The position numbers were made by a program, and so were the translations under genes. 40,196 nucleotides of DNA from Thiomicrorhabdus sp041583835. GTDB lineage: Bacteria; Pseudomonadota; Gammaproteobacteria; Thiomicrospirales; Thiomicrospiraceae. This document shows, piece after piece, positions 24,533 to 32,353 of the stretch; the first letter of the stretch is position 1, and each line of letters starts with the position of its first letter. The DNA is taken from contig NZ_JBFHFC010000024.1 in assembly GCF_041583835.1 (NCBI RefSeq), positions 1 through 40,196 on the forward strand. The letters run 5' to 3'. The notes below the pieces were generated by a model. It searched no databases. It was not told where the DNA came from and saw only the letters and a program-made list of their open reading frames with translations.

Positions 24533-25579
24533 ATGGAAAAAATTTTTACGAGGCTATCCCAAATCAGTGCCAGTCTGGTTTTTCTCGTTCTTATCGGCAC
24601 AATGGTAACCCTCTATATTGCAGCGAAACCGGCTATTGAAGAGTTCGGCACCTATTTCATGATCGATTCTCGATGGGCTGTAGACGTTCCGGTTGAATCC
24701 ACAACAAATCCAACCTCTACTGAACAAAACGTGACTCCCGATTCGGCGGCGTCAACAGCCTCGGAAGAAGACATGGAGCTGGACAATGGCATTAATGTCG
24801 GTGACGAAGATATCAACATCGGCGATGAAGACATTAATGTCGGAGGTGAGGATGCCGTCAATATGGGGGAAGACGAGGACATCGCGGCCACCAAGGAAGT
24901 TTACGGCGGCGCTATAGCGATCGTGGGCACCGTGTTCTCGACCATTATCGCCCTACTGTTCGCCATACCTCTGGCGATGGGAATCGCAGTATTTCTATCG
25001 GAAATTGCCGGTCCTGCAGTAGCCAAACCGGTTGGCATTGCCATTGAATTACTTGCTGCGATTCCAAGCATCATTTACGGCATGTGGGGGCTTTTTTACT
25101 TTGGACCTTTTATCGCTTCACTGCTCGGCGGACATTCCGTTTCTTTGCTGATTGCCGGTCTGGTTCTGGGCGTGATGATCATCCCATTCATGGCGGCTTT
25201 AAGCCGTGACGCCATCAACACCACGCCTGACGTATTAAAAGAAGCGGCCTACGCGGTTGGCGCGACCAAGTTTGAAGTGATTAAAGACATCATCTTCCCT
25301 TACGCCAAAGCCGGAATCATCGGCTCTATTATCATCTCACTGGGTAGAGCCTTAGGTGAAACCATGGCGGTGGCTTTTGTGATTGGCGGCGTCTTTGCCT
25401 ATGCCGGCTCGATCACAGACCCAACCAATTCGATCCCTGTCGTACTGGCCAACAATTTCTCTGAATCCAGCGGCACGAGTTTATCCGCGCTGTTCTATTT
25501 ATCGCTCATTCTGTTTGCTGTCAGCTTCATCATCATCTTCACCGCAAAACATTACTTCTTAAGAAGGGAGAAAATCTAA
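24533..25579 (+). CDS. pstC: Phosphate ABC transporter permease PstC, with acidic periplasmic insert
   Basis: The first permease subunit of the Pst transporter, 348 residues. TM1 is about 12-31. The first periplasmic loop carries an extra 65-70 residue Ser/Thr- and then Asp/Glu-rich stretch (about 52-120) with INVGDED-type repeats at 87-116. The usual core resumes at YGGAIAIVGTVFSTIIALL. The ATPase-coupling EAA loop is KEAAYAVGATKFEVIKDI, followed by GRALGETMAVAFVIGG. No clear Shine-Dalgarno sequence precedes the ATG. Its TAA shares a base with the pstA ATG (TAATG), so the two permeases are translationally coupled. Confidence 0.94.
   Translation: MEKIFTRLSQISASLVFLVLIGTMVTLYIAAKPAIEEFGTYFMIDSRWAVDVPVESTTNPTSTEQNVTPDSAASTASEEDMELDNGINVGDEDINIGDEDINVGGEDAVNMGEDEDIAATKEVYGGAIAIVGTVFSTIIALLFAIPLAMGIAVFLSEIAGPAVAKPVGIAIELLAAIPSIIYGMWGLFYFGPFIASLLGGHSVSLLIAGLVLGVMIIPFMAALSRDAINTTPDVLKEAAYAVGATKFEVIKDIIFPYAKAGIIGSIIISLGRALGETMAVAFVIGGVFAYAGSITDPTNSIPVVLANNFSESSGTSLSALFYLSLILFAVSFIIIFTAKHYFLRREKI
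24791..24880 (+). repeat. In-frame acidic repeat inside pstC
   Basis: Three to four degenerate 21-24 base units encode INVGDED, INIGDED, INVGGED and VNMGEDED (residues 87-116). Codons vary between units (ATTAATGTCGG, ATCAACATCGG, ATTAATGTCGG, GTCAATATGGG), so the repeat is an established, drifting one rather than a fresh slippage product. Confidence 0.85.
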
Positions 25580-26388
25580 TGCGCCTTCTTATCAATAAAA
25601 TCGTTCTGGGTTTATGTTCGCTAGCGGCACTGGTCGGCTTGGTTTTTCTCGGTTGGATTTTAACTACATTGATCATTAAAGGTACCGAAGCGCTGTCGCC
25701 ATATATCTTTACGAACGACCTGATCAACAACGGGATACGCAACCTGCTGGTCGGCCAATTCATGCTTGCCGGAATCGCCACCGTTTTTGGCATACCGATC
25801 GGTATTATGGCGGGAATTTATTTGCAAGAATATGGCAACGGCACCAAATACGCCGAGTTCATCAGAGACCTTTCCGACGTCATGATTTCAGCGCCATCGA
25901 TTGTAATCGGTACGTTTGTATACGCCATTATTGTCATTCCGACCGGGCATACCTCGGGCTGGGCTGGTGTCTTCGCCCTGTTTATCATGATGCTGCCGAT
26001 TGTGGTGCGCGCTACCGACGATATGTTGAGTTTGGTTCCTACCGAATTACGCGAAGCCGGTATTGCGATCGGCGCGCCTAAATATCATGTCATCACCCAT
26101 ATCATTTTACGCGCAGCCAAAGTCGGCATCGTCACCGGCTTGATTCTGGCATTCGCTCGCGTGGTAGGCGAGACCGCCCCACTGCTCTACACCAGCGGCT
26201 CAAGCGTTTACTGGTCGCACGACTTGAGCGAGACCTTCCCGTCTATCACTGTGTCCATCTACAATCTGGCCACCATGCCGGACGAAAAGATGGTGCAACT
26301 GGCTTGGGCCGCCGCGCTGGTATTGACCTTTGCAGTGCTACTACTGAACCTGCTAGGCCGCTTCGTCATTCGTGAAAAACATCATTAA
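25579..26388 (+). CDS. pstA: Phosphate ABC transporter permease PstA
   Basis: The second permease subunit, 269 residues with about six membrane spans. The conserved blocks are FTNDLINNGIRNLLVGQFML before TM2, the core GIPIGIMAGIYLQEY, RDLSDVMISAPSIVIGTFVY, the EAA coupling loop REAGIAIGAPKYHVITHI, and ARVVGETAPLLYTSG. It overlaps pstC by one base and is followed by pstB after 17 bases. Confidence 0.96.
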   Translation: MRLLINKIVLGLCSLAALVGLVFLGWILTTLIIKGTEALSPYIFTNDLINNGIRNLLVGQFMLAGIATVFGIPIGIMAGIYLQEYGNGTKYAEFIRDLSDVMISAPSIVIGTFVYAIIVIPTGHTSGWAGVFALFIMMLPIVVRATDDMLSLVPTELREAGIAIGAPKYHVITHIILRAAKVGIVTGLILAFARVVGETAPLLYTSGSSVYWSHDLSETFPSITVSIYNLATMPDEKMVQLAWAAALVLTFAVLLLNLLGRFVIREKHH

Positions 26389-26405
26389 ACAGATAGGTAC
26401 TCAAC

Positions 26406-27197
26406 GTGAAAGACTTTAACAACATTATGGAAATTCAGGATTTCAGCTTCACATATCCGAAATCCCAAAATCCAGCTTTAAGAAACGTCACCCTACCTAT
26501 CCGGGAAAATCACATCACAGCGTTGATCGGCCCGAGCGGCTGTGGTAAATCTACTCTGTTACGATCGATGAACCGCATCCACGACATCTATAAAGGTTGC
26601 CGGTATCAAGGGCAGATCAAACTCAAAGCGGAGGACGGCACCGCATCCGACATACTGGATATCCAAAAAGAGAACGATTTCATCAAGCTGCGTCAAAAGG
26701 TCGGGATGATTTTTCAAAAACCCACGCCATTTCCAATGAGCATCTATGAAAATATCGCTTATGGTTTGAGAATTTCCGGCATTAAAAGCCGGTATGACAT
26801 CGAAGAGATTGTCGAAAGCTCGCTTCGCGAAGCCGCACTTTGGGATGAAGTCAAAGACCGGCTTCATCAAGATGCACGCAGACTTTCGGGTGGCCAGCAA
26901 CAACGCCTGTGCATTGCCAGGGTCGTTGCTCTCAAGCCTGAACTGATGCTTCTGGATGAACCCACCTCGGCACTTGACCCGATTTCGACAGGCGCGATTG
27001 AAGAGATGATTCTACAACTCAAAGAGCACTACAGCATTGCTATCGTCACACATAACATGCTACAGGCATCCCGAATTTCGGATTACACCGGGTTCATGTA
27101 TCTAGGTGATTTAGTCGAATTCAATGACACAGACACGATTTTCCTTAGTCCGGAAAAAGAACAGACCGATCGTTATATCACCGGAAAATTTGGTTAA
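26406..27197 (+). CDS. pstB: Phosphate ABC transporter ATP-binding protein
   Basis: PstB powers phosphate import. It has Walker A GPSGCGKST (42-50), the Q-loop in VGMIFQKPTPFPMSIYEN, the signature LSGGQQQRLCIARVVALKP, Walker B ELMLLDEPTSALDPIS, and the H-loop in IAIVTHNMLQASRISDYTG. The GTG at 26406 lies 9 bases after an AGG; the ATG at 26427 is a possible alternative but has no ribosome-binding site. The operon stops here: no phoU follows, and proB converges. Confidence 0.95.
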   Translation: MKDFNNIMEIQDFSFTYPKSQNPALRNVTLPIRENHITALIGPSGCGKSTLLRSMNRIHDIYKGCRYQGQIKLKAEDGTASDILDIQKENDFIKLRQKVGMIFQKPTPFPMSIYENIAYGLRISGIKSRYDIEEIVESSLREAALWDEVKDRLHQDARRLSGGQQQRLCIARVVALKPELMLLDEPTSALDPISTGAIEEMILQLKEHYSIAIVTHNMLQASRISDYTGFMYLGDLVEFNDTDTIFLSPEKEQTDRYITGKFG

Positions 27198-27252
27198 AGT
27201 GCAGCTGACTAAGAGAAAGGAAAAGTGAGAAAAGAAAGGTAGATGCATACGA

Positions 27253-27283
27253 CCAATCTCGACCACGGATGTGGCGAGATTGG
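27253..27283. terminator. Hairpin between pstB and proB
   Basis: CCAATCTCG (27253-27261) pairs with CGAGATTGG (27275-27283), and inside it CCAC pairs with GTGG around GGAT, leaving one bulged A. This 13-bp hairpin lies between converging genes. There is no T-run on either strand, so it may be a factor-assisted terminator or a 3'-end protector. Confidence 0.55.
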
Positions 27284-27296
27284 CGGAACGACTAAT

Positions 27297-28421
27297 TTAT
27301 TTTGTCAGCACCAGATTATCTCGATGGATAATCGATTCATCCGCGATAAATCCTAGAATCGATTCAATTTGCTGGCTCGGCTTGCCGATAATCTTCTGAC
27401 TTTCCACCGCCGAATAGTTGGCCAGGCCTCGGGCGACTTCCATACCGCGCTCATCGACACAAACCACCATCTCTCCACGCTGGAAAGCACCTTCCACGGC
27501 CTTGACGCCGATCGGCAACAGACTCTTACCGGAATTTTTTAAAACCTGGACGGCACCGTCATCCAGAACAACCTTACCTTTTGCCTGCAAATGCCCTGCC
27601 AACCATTGCTGACGAGCAGTCAAAGGCTCCAGATCCGGAATCAACAGGGTTCCCAGATCTTCGCCGGACAACAGACGCGGCAACACATCCGGCTCTCTTC
27701 CGGACGCAATCAACGTCGCCGTACCGGAACGAGCCGCACGCTTGGCGGCCATAACCTTGGTATACATACCGCCTTTACCAAGCGCACCGCCGGTCGGACT
27801 GGCCATCGCCTCGATATCCTTACGGCTCACCTGAGCCTGGCTGATCAATTTGGCGTTCGGGTTTTCACGCGGATTGTCATCATAGAGTCCTTGCTGGTCC
27901 GTCATAATTACCAATACGTCGGCACCAATCAGGTTAGCTGTCAGCGCCGCCAAGGTATCGTTATCCCCAAAACAGATCTCATCGGTCACAACCGTATCGT
28001 TTTCGTTAATGACCGGAATCACGCCGTAGGAAAGCAACGTCTGAATGGTACTTTTAATATTCAAATAGCGCTTACGGCTGGAAAGATCGTCGTGTGTCAT
28101 CAAAATCTGCGCGGTATGGATGTCGTACTTAGCGAACTCGGATTCATAGGCCTGCACCAAGCCCATCTGACCGACGGCGGCGGCGGCTTGCAACTCGTGC
28201 AACTCCGAAGGTCGGCTCTGCCAACCTAAACGCTGCATCCCTTCCGCAACCGAACCCGAAGAAACGATCACCACCTCAATACCCTGATCGCGCAAAGCGA
28301 CCATCTGCTTCACCCACTTCTGCAACGCGGGCAAGTTCAACCCCTGGCCATCATTGGTCAACAAGGCACTACCGATTTTAATGACCCAACGTTTACTTTG
28401 ACTTAATTTAGAACGTTCCAT
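27297..28421 (-). CDS. proB: Glutamate 5-kinase
   Basis: ProB phosphorylates glutamate in the first step of proline synthesis. The 374 residues comprise an amino-acid-kinase domain (about 10-265: VIKIGSALLTNDGQ, EVVIVSSGSVAEGMQRL, VIPVINENDTVVTDE, SPTGGALGKGGMYTKVMAA) and a C-terminal PUA domain (about 285-365), as in E. coli. It lies 24 bases after obgE on the same strand, a neighbourhood common in proteobacteria. proA is not in the window. Confidence 0.95.
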   Translation of the reverse strand: MERSKLSQSKRWVIKIGSALLTNDGQGLNLPALQKWVKQMVALRDQGIEVVIVSSGSVAEGMQRLGWQSRPSELHELQAAAAVGQMGLVQAYESEFAKYDIHTAQILMTHDDLSSRKRYLNIKSTIQTLLSYGVIPVINENDTVVTDEICFGDNDTLAALTANLIGADVLVIMTDQQGLYDDNPRENPNAKLISQAQVSRKDIEAMASPTGGALGKGGMYTKVMAAKRAARSGTATLIASGREPDVLPRLLSGEDLGTLLIPDLEPLTARQQWLAGHLQAKGKVVLDDGAVQVLKNSGKSLLPIGVKAVEGAFQRGEMVVCVDERGMEVARGLANYSAVESQKIIGKPSQQIESILGFIADESIIHRDNLVLTK

Positions 28422-28445
28422 TCACTTCAACTCTAAACAGACCTG

Positions 28446-29519
28446 TTAAAACTCAAAATCTTCATCAACGACGGTCGTACGTAACGGCGCCTCTTCTTCC
28501 TGATCCGCCAAACGATTTTGCTCCAACTTGTATGCAATCTCGTTCACCAGTTCCGTCGTCCCTTGACGCTGAACAGCGGAAATCAAATAAACCGGTCCTT
28601 CCCATTGCGTTTCGGCAACGATACGATCGCGCAACTCTTCCACTTCTTCTTCCAGCAACAAGTCGGTCTTATTCAAAACCAACCAACGCTCTTTACCGGC
28701 CAATTCGTCGCTGTATTTCTCAAGCTCCTGCTGAATTACTTTGATATTTTCCACCGGATCGGATTCGTCCATCGGAGCGATGTCCACCACATGCAACAAC
28801 AGTCCGGTACGAGACAAGTGTTTCAGGAACTGAATCCCCAAACCCGCACCTTCCGCAGCGCCTTCAATCAAGCCCGGAATGTCCGCAATAACGAAACTGG
28901 ATTCTGGCGAAACACGCACCACACCCAAGTTTGGATATAGAGTCGTGAACGGATAATTAGCCACTTTCGGACGCGCTGCTGAAACCGCAGAAATCAAACT
29001 GGACTTACCGGCGTTAGGCATACCCAACAATCCGACATCCGCCAATACTTTCAGCTCCAACATTAAATTACGCTCTTCGCCATCCTCACCCGGCGTACAT
29101 TGACGCGGCGTTCGATTGCGGCTGCTCTTGAAGTGAATATTACCCAATCCGTGTCGCCCGCCCTGAGCCACCAGCAACTTCTGTCCGTGCTCGGTCAAAT
29201 CGCCGATCACTTCCCGGGTATCCACATCCGTAACCGTCGTTCCGACCGGAACCGGAATCACCAAATCTTCGCCCGCGGCACCGGTCTTTTGCTGACCCAT
29301 TCCGCCTTGGCCGTTCTGGGCACGGTAATCTTTGGTATAGCGAAAGTCGACCAGGGTATTCAGGTTGCGGTCGGCGACAAGGTACACACTGCCGCCGTCC
29401 CCGCCGTCGCCGCCGTTAGGACCACCAAACGGAATGTATTTTTCGCGACGAAAACTCACGACACCGTTACCGCCTCTCCCTGCTTCAACGCGAATAGGAG
29501 CTTCATCTACAAACTGCAT
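28446..29519 (-). CDS. obgE: Obg GTPase (ribosome assembly, stress control)
   Basis: ObgE/CgtA is an essential GTPase that binds the 50S subunit. The glycine-rich Obg fold is residues 1-158 (GPNGGDGGDGGSVYLVADRN). The G domain has G1 GMPNAGKSS, G2 TT in YPFTTLYPNLG, G3 DIPGLIEGA, G4 NKTDLL and G5 SAV. At 357 residues it lacks an OCT domain and ends in a short acidic tail (VVDEDFEF). The ATG at 29519 follows AAGGA. It sits after rplU-rpmA, though a strong terminator lies between, so it may need read-through or its own promoter. Confidence 0.96.
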   Translation of the reverse strand: MQFVDEAPIRVEAGRGGNGVVSFRREKYIPFGGPNGGDGGDGGSVYLVADRNLNTLVDFRYTKDYRAQNGQGGMGQQKTGAAGEDLVIPVPVGTTVTDVDTREVIGDLTEHGQKLLVAQGGRHGLGNIHFKSSRNRTPRQCTPGEDGEERNLMLELKVLADVGLLGMPNAGKSSLISAVSAARPKVANYPFTTLYPNLGVVRVSPESSFVIADIPGLIEGAAEGAGLGIQFLKHLSRTGLLLHVVDIAPMDESDPVENIKVIQQELEKYSDELAGKERWLVLNKTDLLLEEEVEELRDRIVAETQWEGPVYLISAVQRQGTTELVNEIAYKLEQNRLADQEEEAPLRTTVVDEDFEF

Positions 29520-29606
29520 GGGTCATCCTTCTATCTTCAATACGGCACTAAATTAATGGCAATTTTATCACCAGCCAAAAATAATCCGTAATTAATTCAA
29601 ACAAAC

Positions 29607-29636
29607 AAAAACGCCCCGACAATGCGGGGCGTTTTT
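29607..29636 (-). terminator. Terminator between rpmA and obgE
   Basis: AAAAACGCCCCG (29607-29618) pairs perfectly with CGGGGCGTTTTT (29625-29636). On the minus strand this ends the rplU-rpmA transcript with a T-run. Confidence 0.9.
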
Positions 29637-29665
29637 AGAATCAATTATGCGAAAAGTATTTAAAC

Positions 29666-29923
29666 TTATTCAGCCACAATTGTTACATAGGTACGTACTG
29701 GCTTACCTTTAGAAACAAAAGCAACTTGACCGTCCGCTTTTGCAAATAAAGTATCATCCTTACCGCGACCAACATTCACACCTGCGTGGAATTTAGTTCC
29801 GCGCTGACGAACAATGATGCTACCCGCTGAAACCACTTCACCACCGAAACGCTTAACACCTAAGCGTTTAGCATTGGAGTCGCGACCGTTTTTAGTACTA
29901 CCTGCAGCCTTCTTATGAGCCAT
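29666..29923 (-). CDS. rpmA: 50S ribosomal protein L27
   Basis: L27, whose N-terminal tail reaches the peptidyl-transferase centre. The 85 residues begin MAHKKAAGSTKNGRDSNAKR and contain GVKRFGGEVVSAGSIIVRQR, both diagnostic. There is no N-terminal cleavable extension of the Firmicutes type. The ATG follows GAGGG. It is second in the rplU-rpmA operon. Confidence 0.98.
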   Translation of the reverse strand: MAHKKAAGSTKNGRDSNAKRLGVKRFGGEVVSAGSIIVRQRGTKFHAGVNVGRGKDDTLFAKADGQVAFVSKGKPVRTYVTIVAE

Positions 29924-29990
29924 GGTATTATCCCTCTGTTAACAGTGTTACCCCCTACTCAGAAGTAACCCCTGTTTTAGATTCACATTA

Positions 29991-30305
29991 TTAAGCTGAA
30001 ATCTTACCGATTTTAACTTCAGTATAGTTTTGACGGTGGCCTTGCTTCGTTTTAGATCGGTTCTTACGACGGCGGAACTTGATGATGGTAACTTTTTTAC
30101 CACGACCGTTTGATTCAACAGTCGCTGTAACTTTAGCACCTTCAACAACAGGCGTACCAATTTTGATATCTGCGCCTTCACCAACCATCAATACTTCGTC
30201 AAACTCAACCGCATCGCCCGCTTCTGCATTTAAAGACTCAATGCGTAGCACTTGACCTTCACGAACTCGATATTGCTTACCACCGGTTTTAATTACCGCG
30301 TACAT
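29991..30305 (-). CDS. rplU: 50S ribosomal protein L21
   Basis: L21, 104 residues (E. coli 103), starting MYAVIKTGGKQYRVREGQVL and ending in a basic stretch FRRRKNRSKTKQGHRQNYTE typical of the family. The open frame extends to 30392, but GGGAGAAG precedes the ATG at 30305 and the upstream part overlaps the promoter. It is followed by rpmA. Confidence 0.98.
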   Translation of the reverse strand: MYAVIKTGGKQYRVREGQVLRIESLNAEAGDAVEFDEVLMVGEGADIKIGTPVVEGAKVTATVESNGRGKKVTIIKFRRRKNRSKTKQGHRQNYTEVKIGKISA

Positions 30306-30363
30306 GGAACTTCTCCCGGATTCAAAAATTCTTTTAATAGCCGTCAACTTCGGCAAAGGCGGG

Positions 30364-30392
30364 ATTATATAGCTTTTTAAAACCCAGGTCAA
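30364..30392 (-). promoter_or_regulatory. Promoter of rplU-rpmA
   Basis: On the minus strand TTGACC (30387-30392), a 17-base spacer, and a perfect TATAAT (30364-30369) precede rplU by about 60 bases. This strong promoter fits ribosomal-protein genes. Confidence 0.82.
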
Positions 30393-30620
30393 AGTTATTT
30401 ATCAAAATATTCAATAAAAATAACTCGATCTACCAGATTGAGCTAATCACCCCCCGATACAACCTTTTACAACAAGCATTCAGTCTGCTTAAGCGTATAA
30501 GTATACATCCTGAATTCTGCGGAGTGAAACATCCGTAAAACACTGGCGCCGACCATTAAATCATACTAGAATATCGGCTTTCTATTCATTGGCATAGCCC
30601 AACGTAGTGGCCGACTCAAT

Positions 30621-31586
30621 ATGACATTATCAGACATCCAAAAATTAATTCAAGACGATATTCAGGCAACGAACGCGCTCATCTTGGAACGCCTCGCTTC
30701 CGACGTCGTCTTAATTAACCAGATTGGACACTACATCATCAACAGCGGCGGCAAGCGTCTACGCCCCCTACTGGTACTGCTAAGCGCACAGGCTTGCGGT
30801 TACCAGGGCACGAATCACCGTCTGATGGCGGCCGTCATTGAATTCATCCATACCTCGACACTGTTACATGACGATGTGGTGGATGAATCCGACACCCGTC
30901 GCGGCAATAAAACAGCCAATGAAGTCTGGGGCAATGCGGCCAGCGTACTGGTCGGCGACTTCCTGTATTCACGCTCTTTCGAAATGATGGTCGAACCGGG
31001 CATTATGAAAATCATGGAAGTGATGTCGGAAGCCACCAATGTCATTGCCGCCGGTGAAGTCTTGCAGCTATTAAACTGCCACGATGCCGATACCACTCAA
31101 GAACGTTACCTTGAAGTCATCCACCGCAAAACCGCCAAGTTATTTGAAGCCGCCACTCAAATGGGACCTATCCTAGCCAATAAACCCGAACTTGAAGACG
31201 CGTTTGTACTCTACGGCCGACACATCGGTGCCGCTTTCCAGCTAGTTGACGATGCTTTGGATTACATGGCGGATGAAGCGGAACTAGGCAAAAATATCGG
31301 TGACGACCTGGCCGAAGGTAAGCCGACTCTGCCGTTGATTTATGTTCTGGAAAACGGAAGCGACGCCGAAAAAGAGATTATCCGCCGCGCGATAGAATCC
31401 GAAGGGATCGCCCTACTCAAAGAAGTCACGGAAATCATCCAAAACTCGGGCGCAATCGATTATACGAAACAACTCGCAACCCAAGAGGCTGAAAAAGCCA
31501 AACAAGCGTTAAACGTTCTAGATGAAAGCCCGATTAAAGAAGCATTACTGTCTTTGGCCGATTTAGCGGTTAACCGTAACCACTAA
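30621..31586 (+). CDS. ispB: Octaprenyl (all-trans polyprenyl) diphosphate synthase
   Basis: IspB builds the polyprenyl side chain of ubiquinone. Its 321 residues match E. coli IspB (323). The first aspartate-rich motif is LLHDDVVDESDTRRG (84-88), the second QLVDDALDYMAD (210-214), and the substrate-binding GGKRLRPLL is at 43-51. Chain length (C40 or another) cannot be read with certainty. It is divergent from rplU, as in E. coli; the 228-base gap holds the rplU promoter and no gene. The ribosome-binding site is weak. Confidence 0.93.
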   Translation: MTLSDIQKLIQDDIQATNALILERLASDVVLINQIGHYIINSGGKRLRPLLVLLSAQACGYQGTNHRLMAAVIEFIHTSTLLHDDVVDESDTRRGNKTANEVWGNAASVLVGDFLYSRSFEMMVEPGIMKIMEVMSEATNVIAAGEVLQLLNCHDADTTQERYLEVIHRKTAKLFEAATQMGPILANKPELEDAFVLYGRHIGAAFQLVDDALDYMADEAELGKNIGDDLAEGKPTLPLIYVLENGSDAEKEIIRRAIESEGIALLKEVTEIIQNSGAIDYTKQLATQEAEKAKQALNVLDESPIKEALLSLADLAVNRNH

Positions 31587-31610
31587 AACATCGACCCAAA
31601 ACCGTCGGAA

Positions 31611-32213
31611 TTACAGCTTAACTTTATTTCCCTTGAGTTTTTTCATGGCAATGGCCATCTGCTCTTCCAACTGAGCGGCTTCCTGCTCGGCTTTTTTAGC
31701 TTCAAGCTCTTGTCGCTCAACTTCCAGATAAGACTTGTACAAATCCAAATTCCTCAAATGAGTCTTATTCCAATCCACACGACGAATCAACCAGCGAATC
31801 ATAAAACGAATCACGTGGCATTCATCATAAGACTGATACAGAACTTCAGGCTTGGCATGGTAGCCATGAACACGCTCGACGACAATCATCTGAGTATCTC
31901 GATGAGGCAGAATTCGGATAAAACCGCTATCGCGCTCATCAAAACTGGTGCTGTAATAAATTCGCACCACTTTATTCATGCTGAATATCGCTTTTGACAA
32001 AATCGTCGATTCAGGACGACCGCTTAAACCGACCGTATGAATAAAAATATTCTGGGTCATAATGCGCCTAAAGAAACTTTCCAACTCTTCAAACGGCACT
32101 TCTTTATTGGCAAGCTGCTTTTGCTCCTGCTCTTCCTTAAGCTCGTTCGAACGTCTTTCCAGTTGCTTAAAAAAATACTGAATCGCCGGAGTGACCGACT
32201 TTTTTTCCTTCAT
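31611..32213 (-). CDS. Hypothetical protein with charged helical ends
   Basis: I do not recognise this 200-residue protein. Its ends are strongly charged and helical (about 15-45 with LERRSNELKEEQEQKQL, and 160-195, rich in Glu, Lys, Ala and Gln), suiting coiled coils. The middle (about 50-150) looks like a compact alpha/beta domain with strands such as VVRIYYSTSF and TQMIVVERVHGY and a basic RFMIRWLIRRVDW segment. There is no signal peptide or membrane span. The ATG at 32213 follows AGAGG. It converges on ispB with 24 bases between. The codon pattern looks normal and the strand is otherwise consistent, so it is a real gene of unknown role. Confidence 0.75.
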   Translation of the reverse strand: MKEKKSVTPAIQYFFKQLERRSNELKEEQEQKQLANKEVPFEELESFFRRIMTQNIFIHTVGLSGRPESTILSKAIFSMNKVVRIYYSTSFDERDSGFIRILPHRDTQMIVVERVHGYHAKPEVLYQSYDECHVIRFMIRWLIRRVDWNKTHLRNLDLYKSYLEVERQELEAKKAEQEAAQLEEQMAIAMKKLKGNKVKL

Positions 32214-32353
32214 AGCGAATACCTCTAATCAGGATATCGGCCAGCAAGTCGATTCTTAAAGAGCAGATTGGAAAAATTTTAAATTTTCGTGTTTAACGTC
32301 GCTGCGCGAATCAACCTTATAATCGACTCTACAGTCTTTACCCGCTATAACGA

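Noticed and set aside
24791..24880. Short tandem repeats considered as a CRISPR-like array
   Set aside because: The units are contiguous, in frame, without spacers, and inside a clear permease gene.
27591..28229. 212-codon frame antisense to proB
   Set aside because: A shadow of proB; the composition is Arg/His/Gln-rich as expected for reverse-strand reading.
30393..30620. Gap before ispB examined for a small RNA or riboswitch
   Set aside because: No conserved fold or long stem is visible; only the rplU promoter at its edge is supported.
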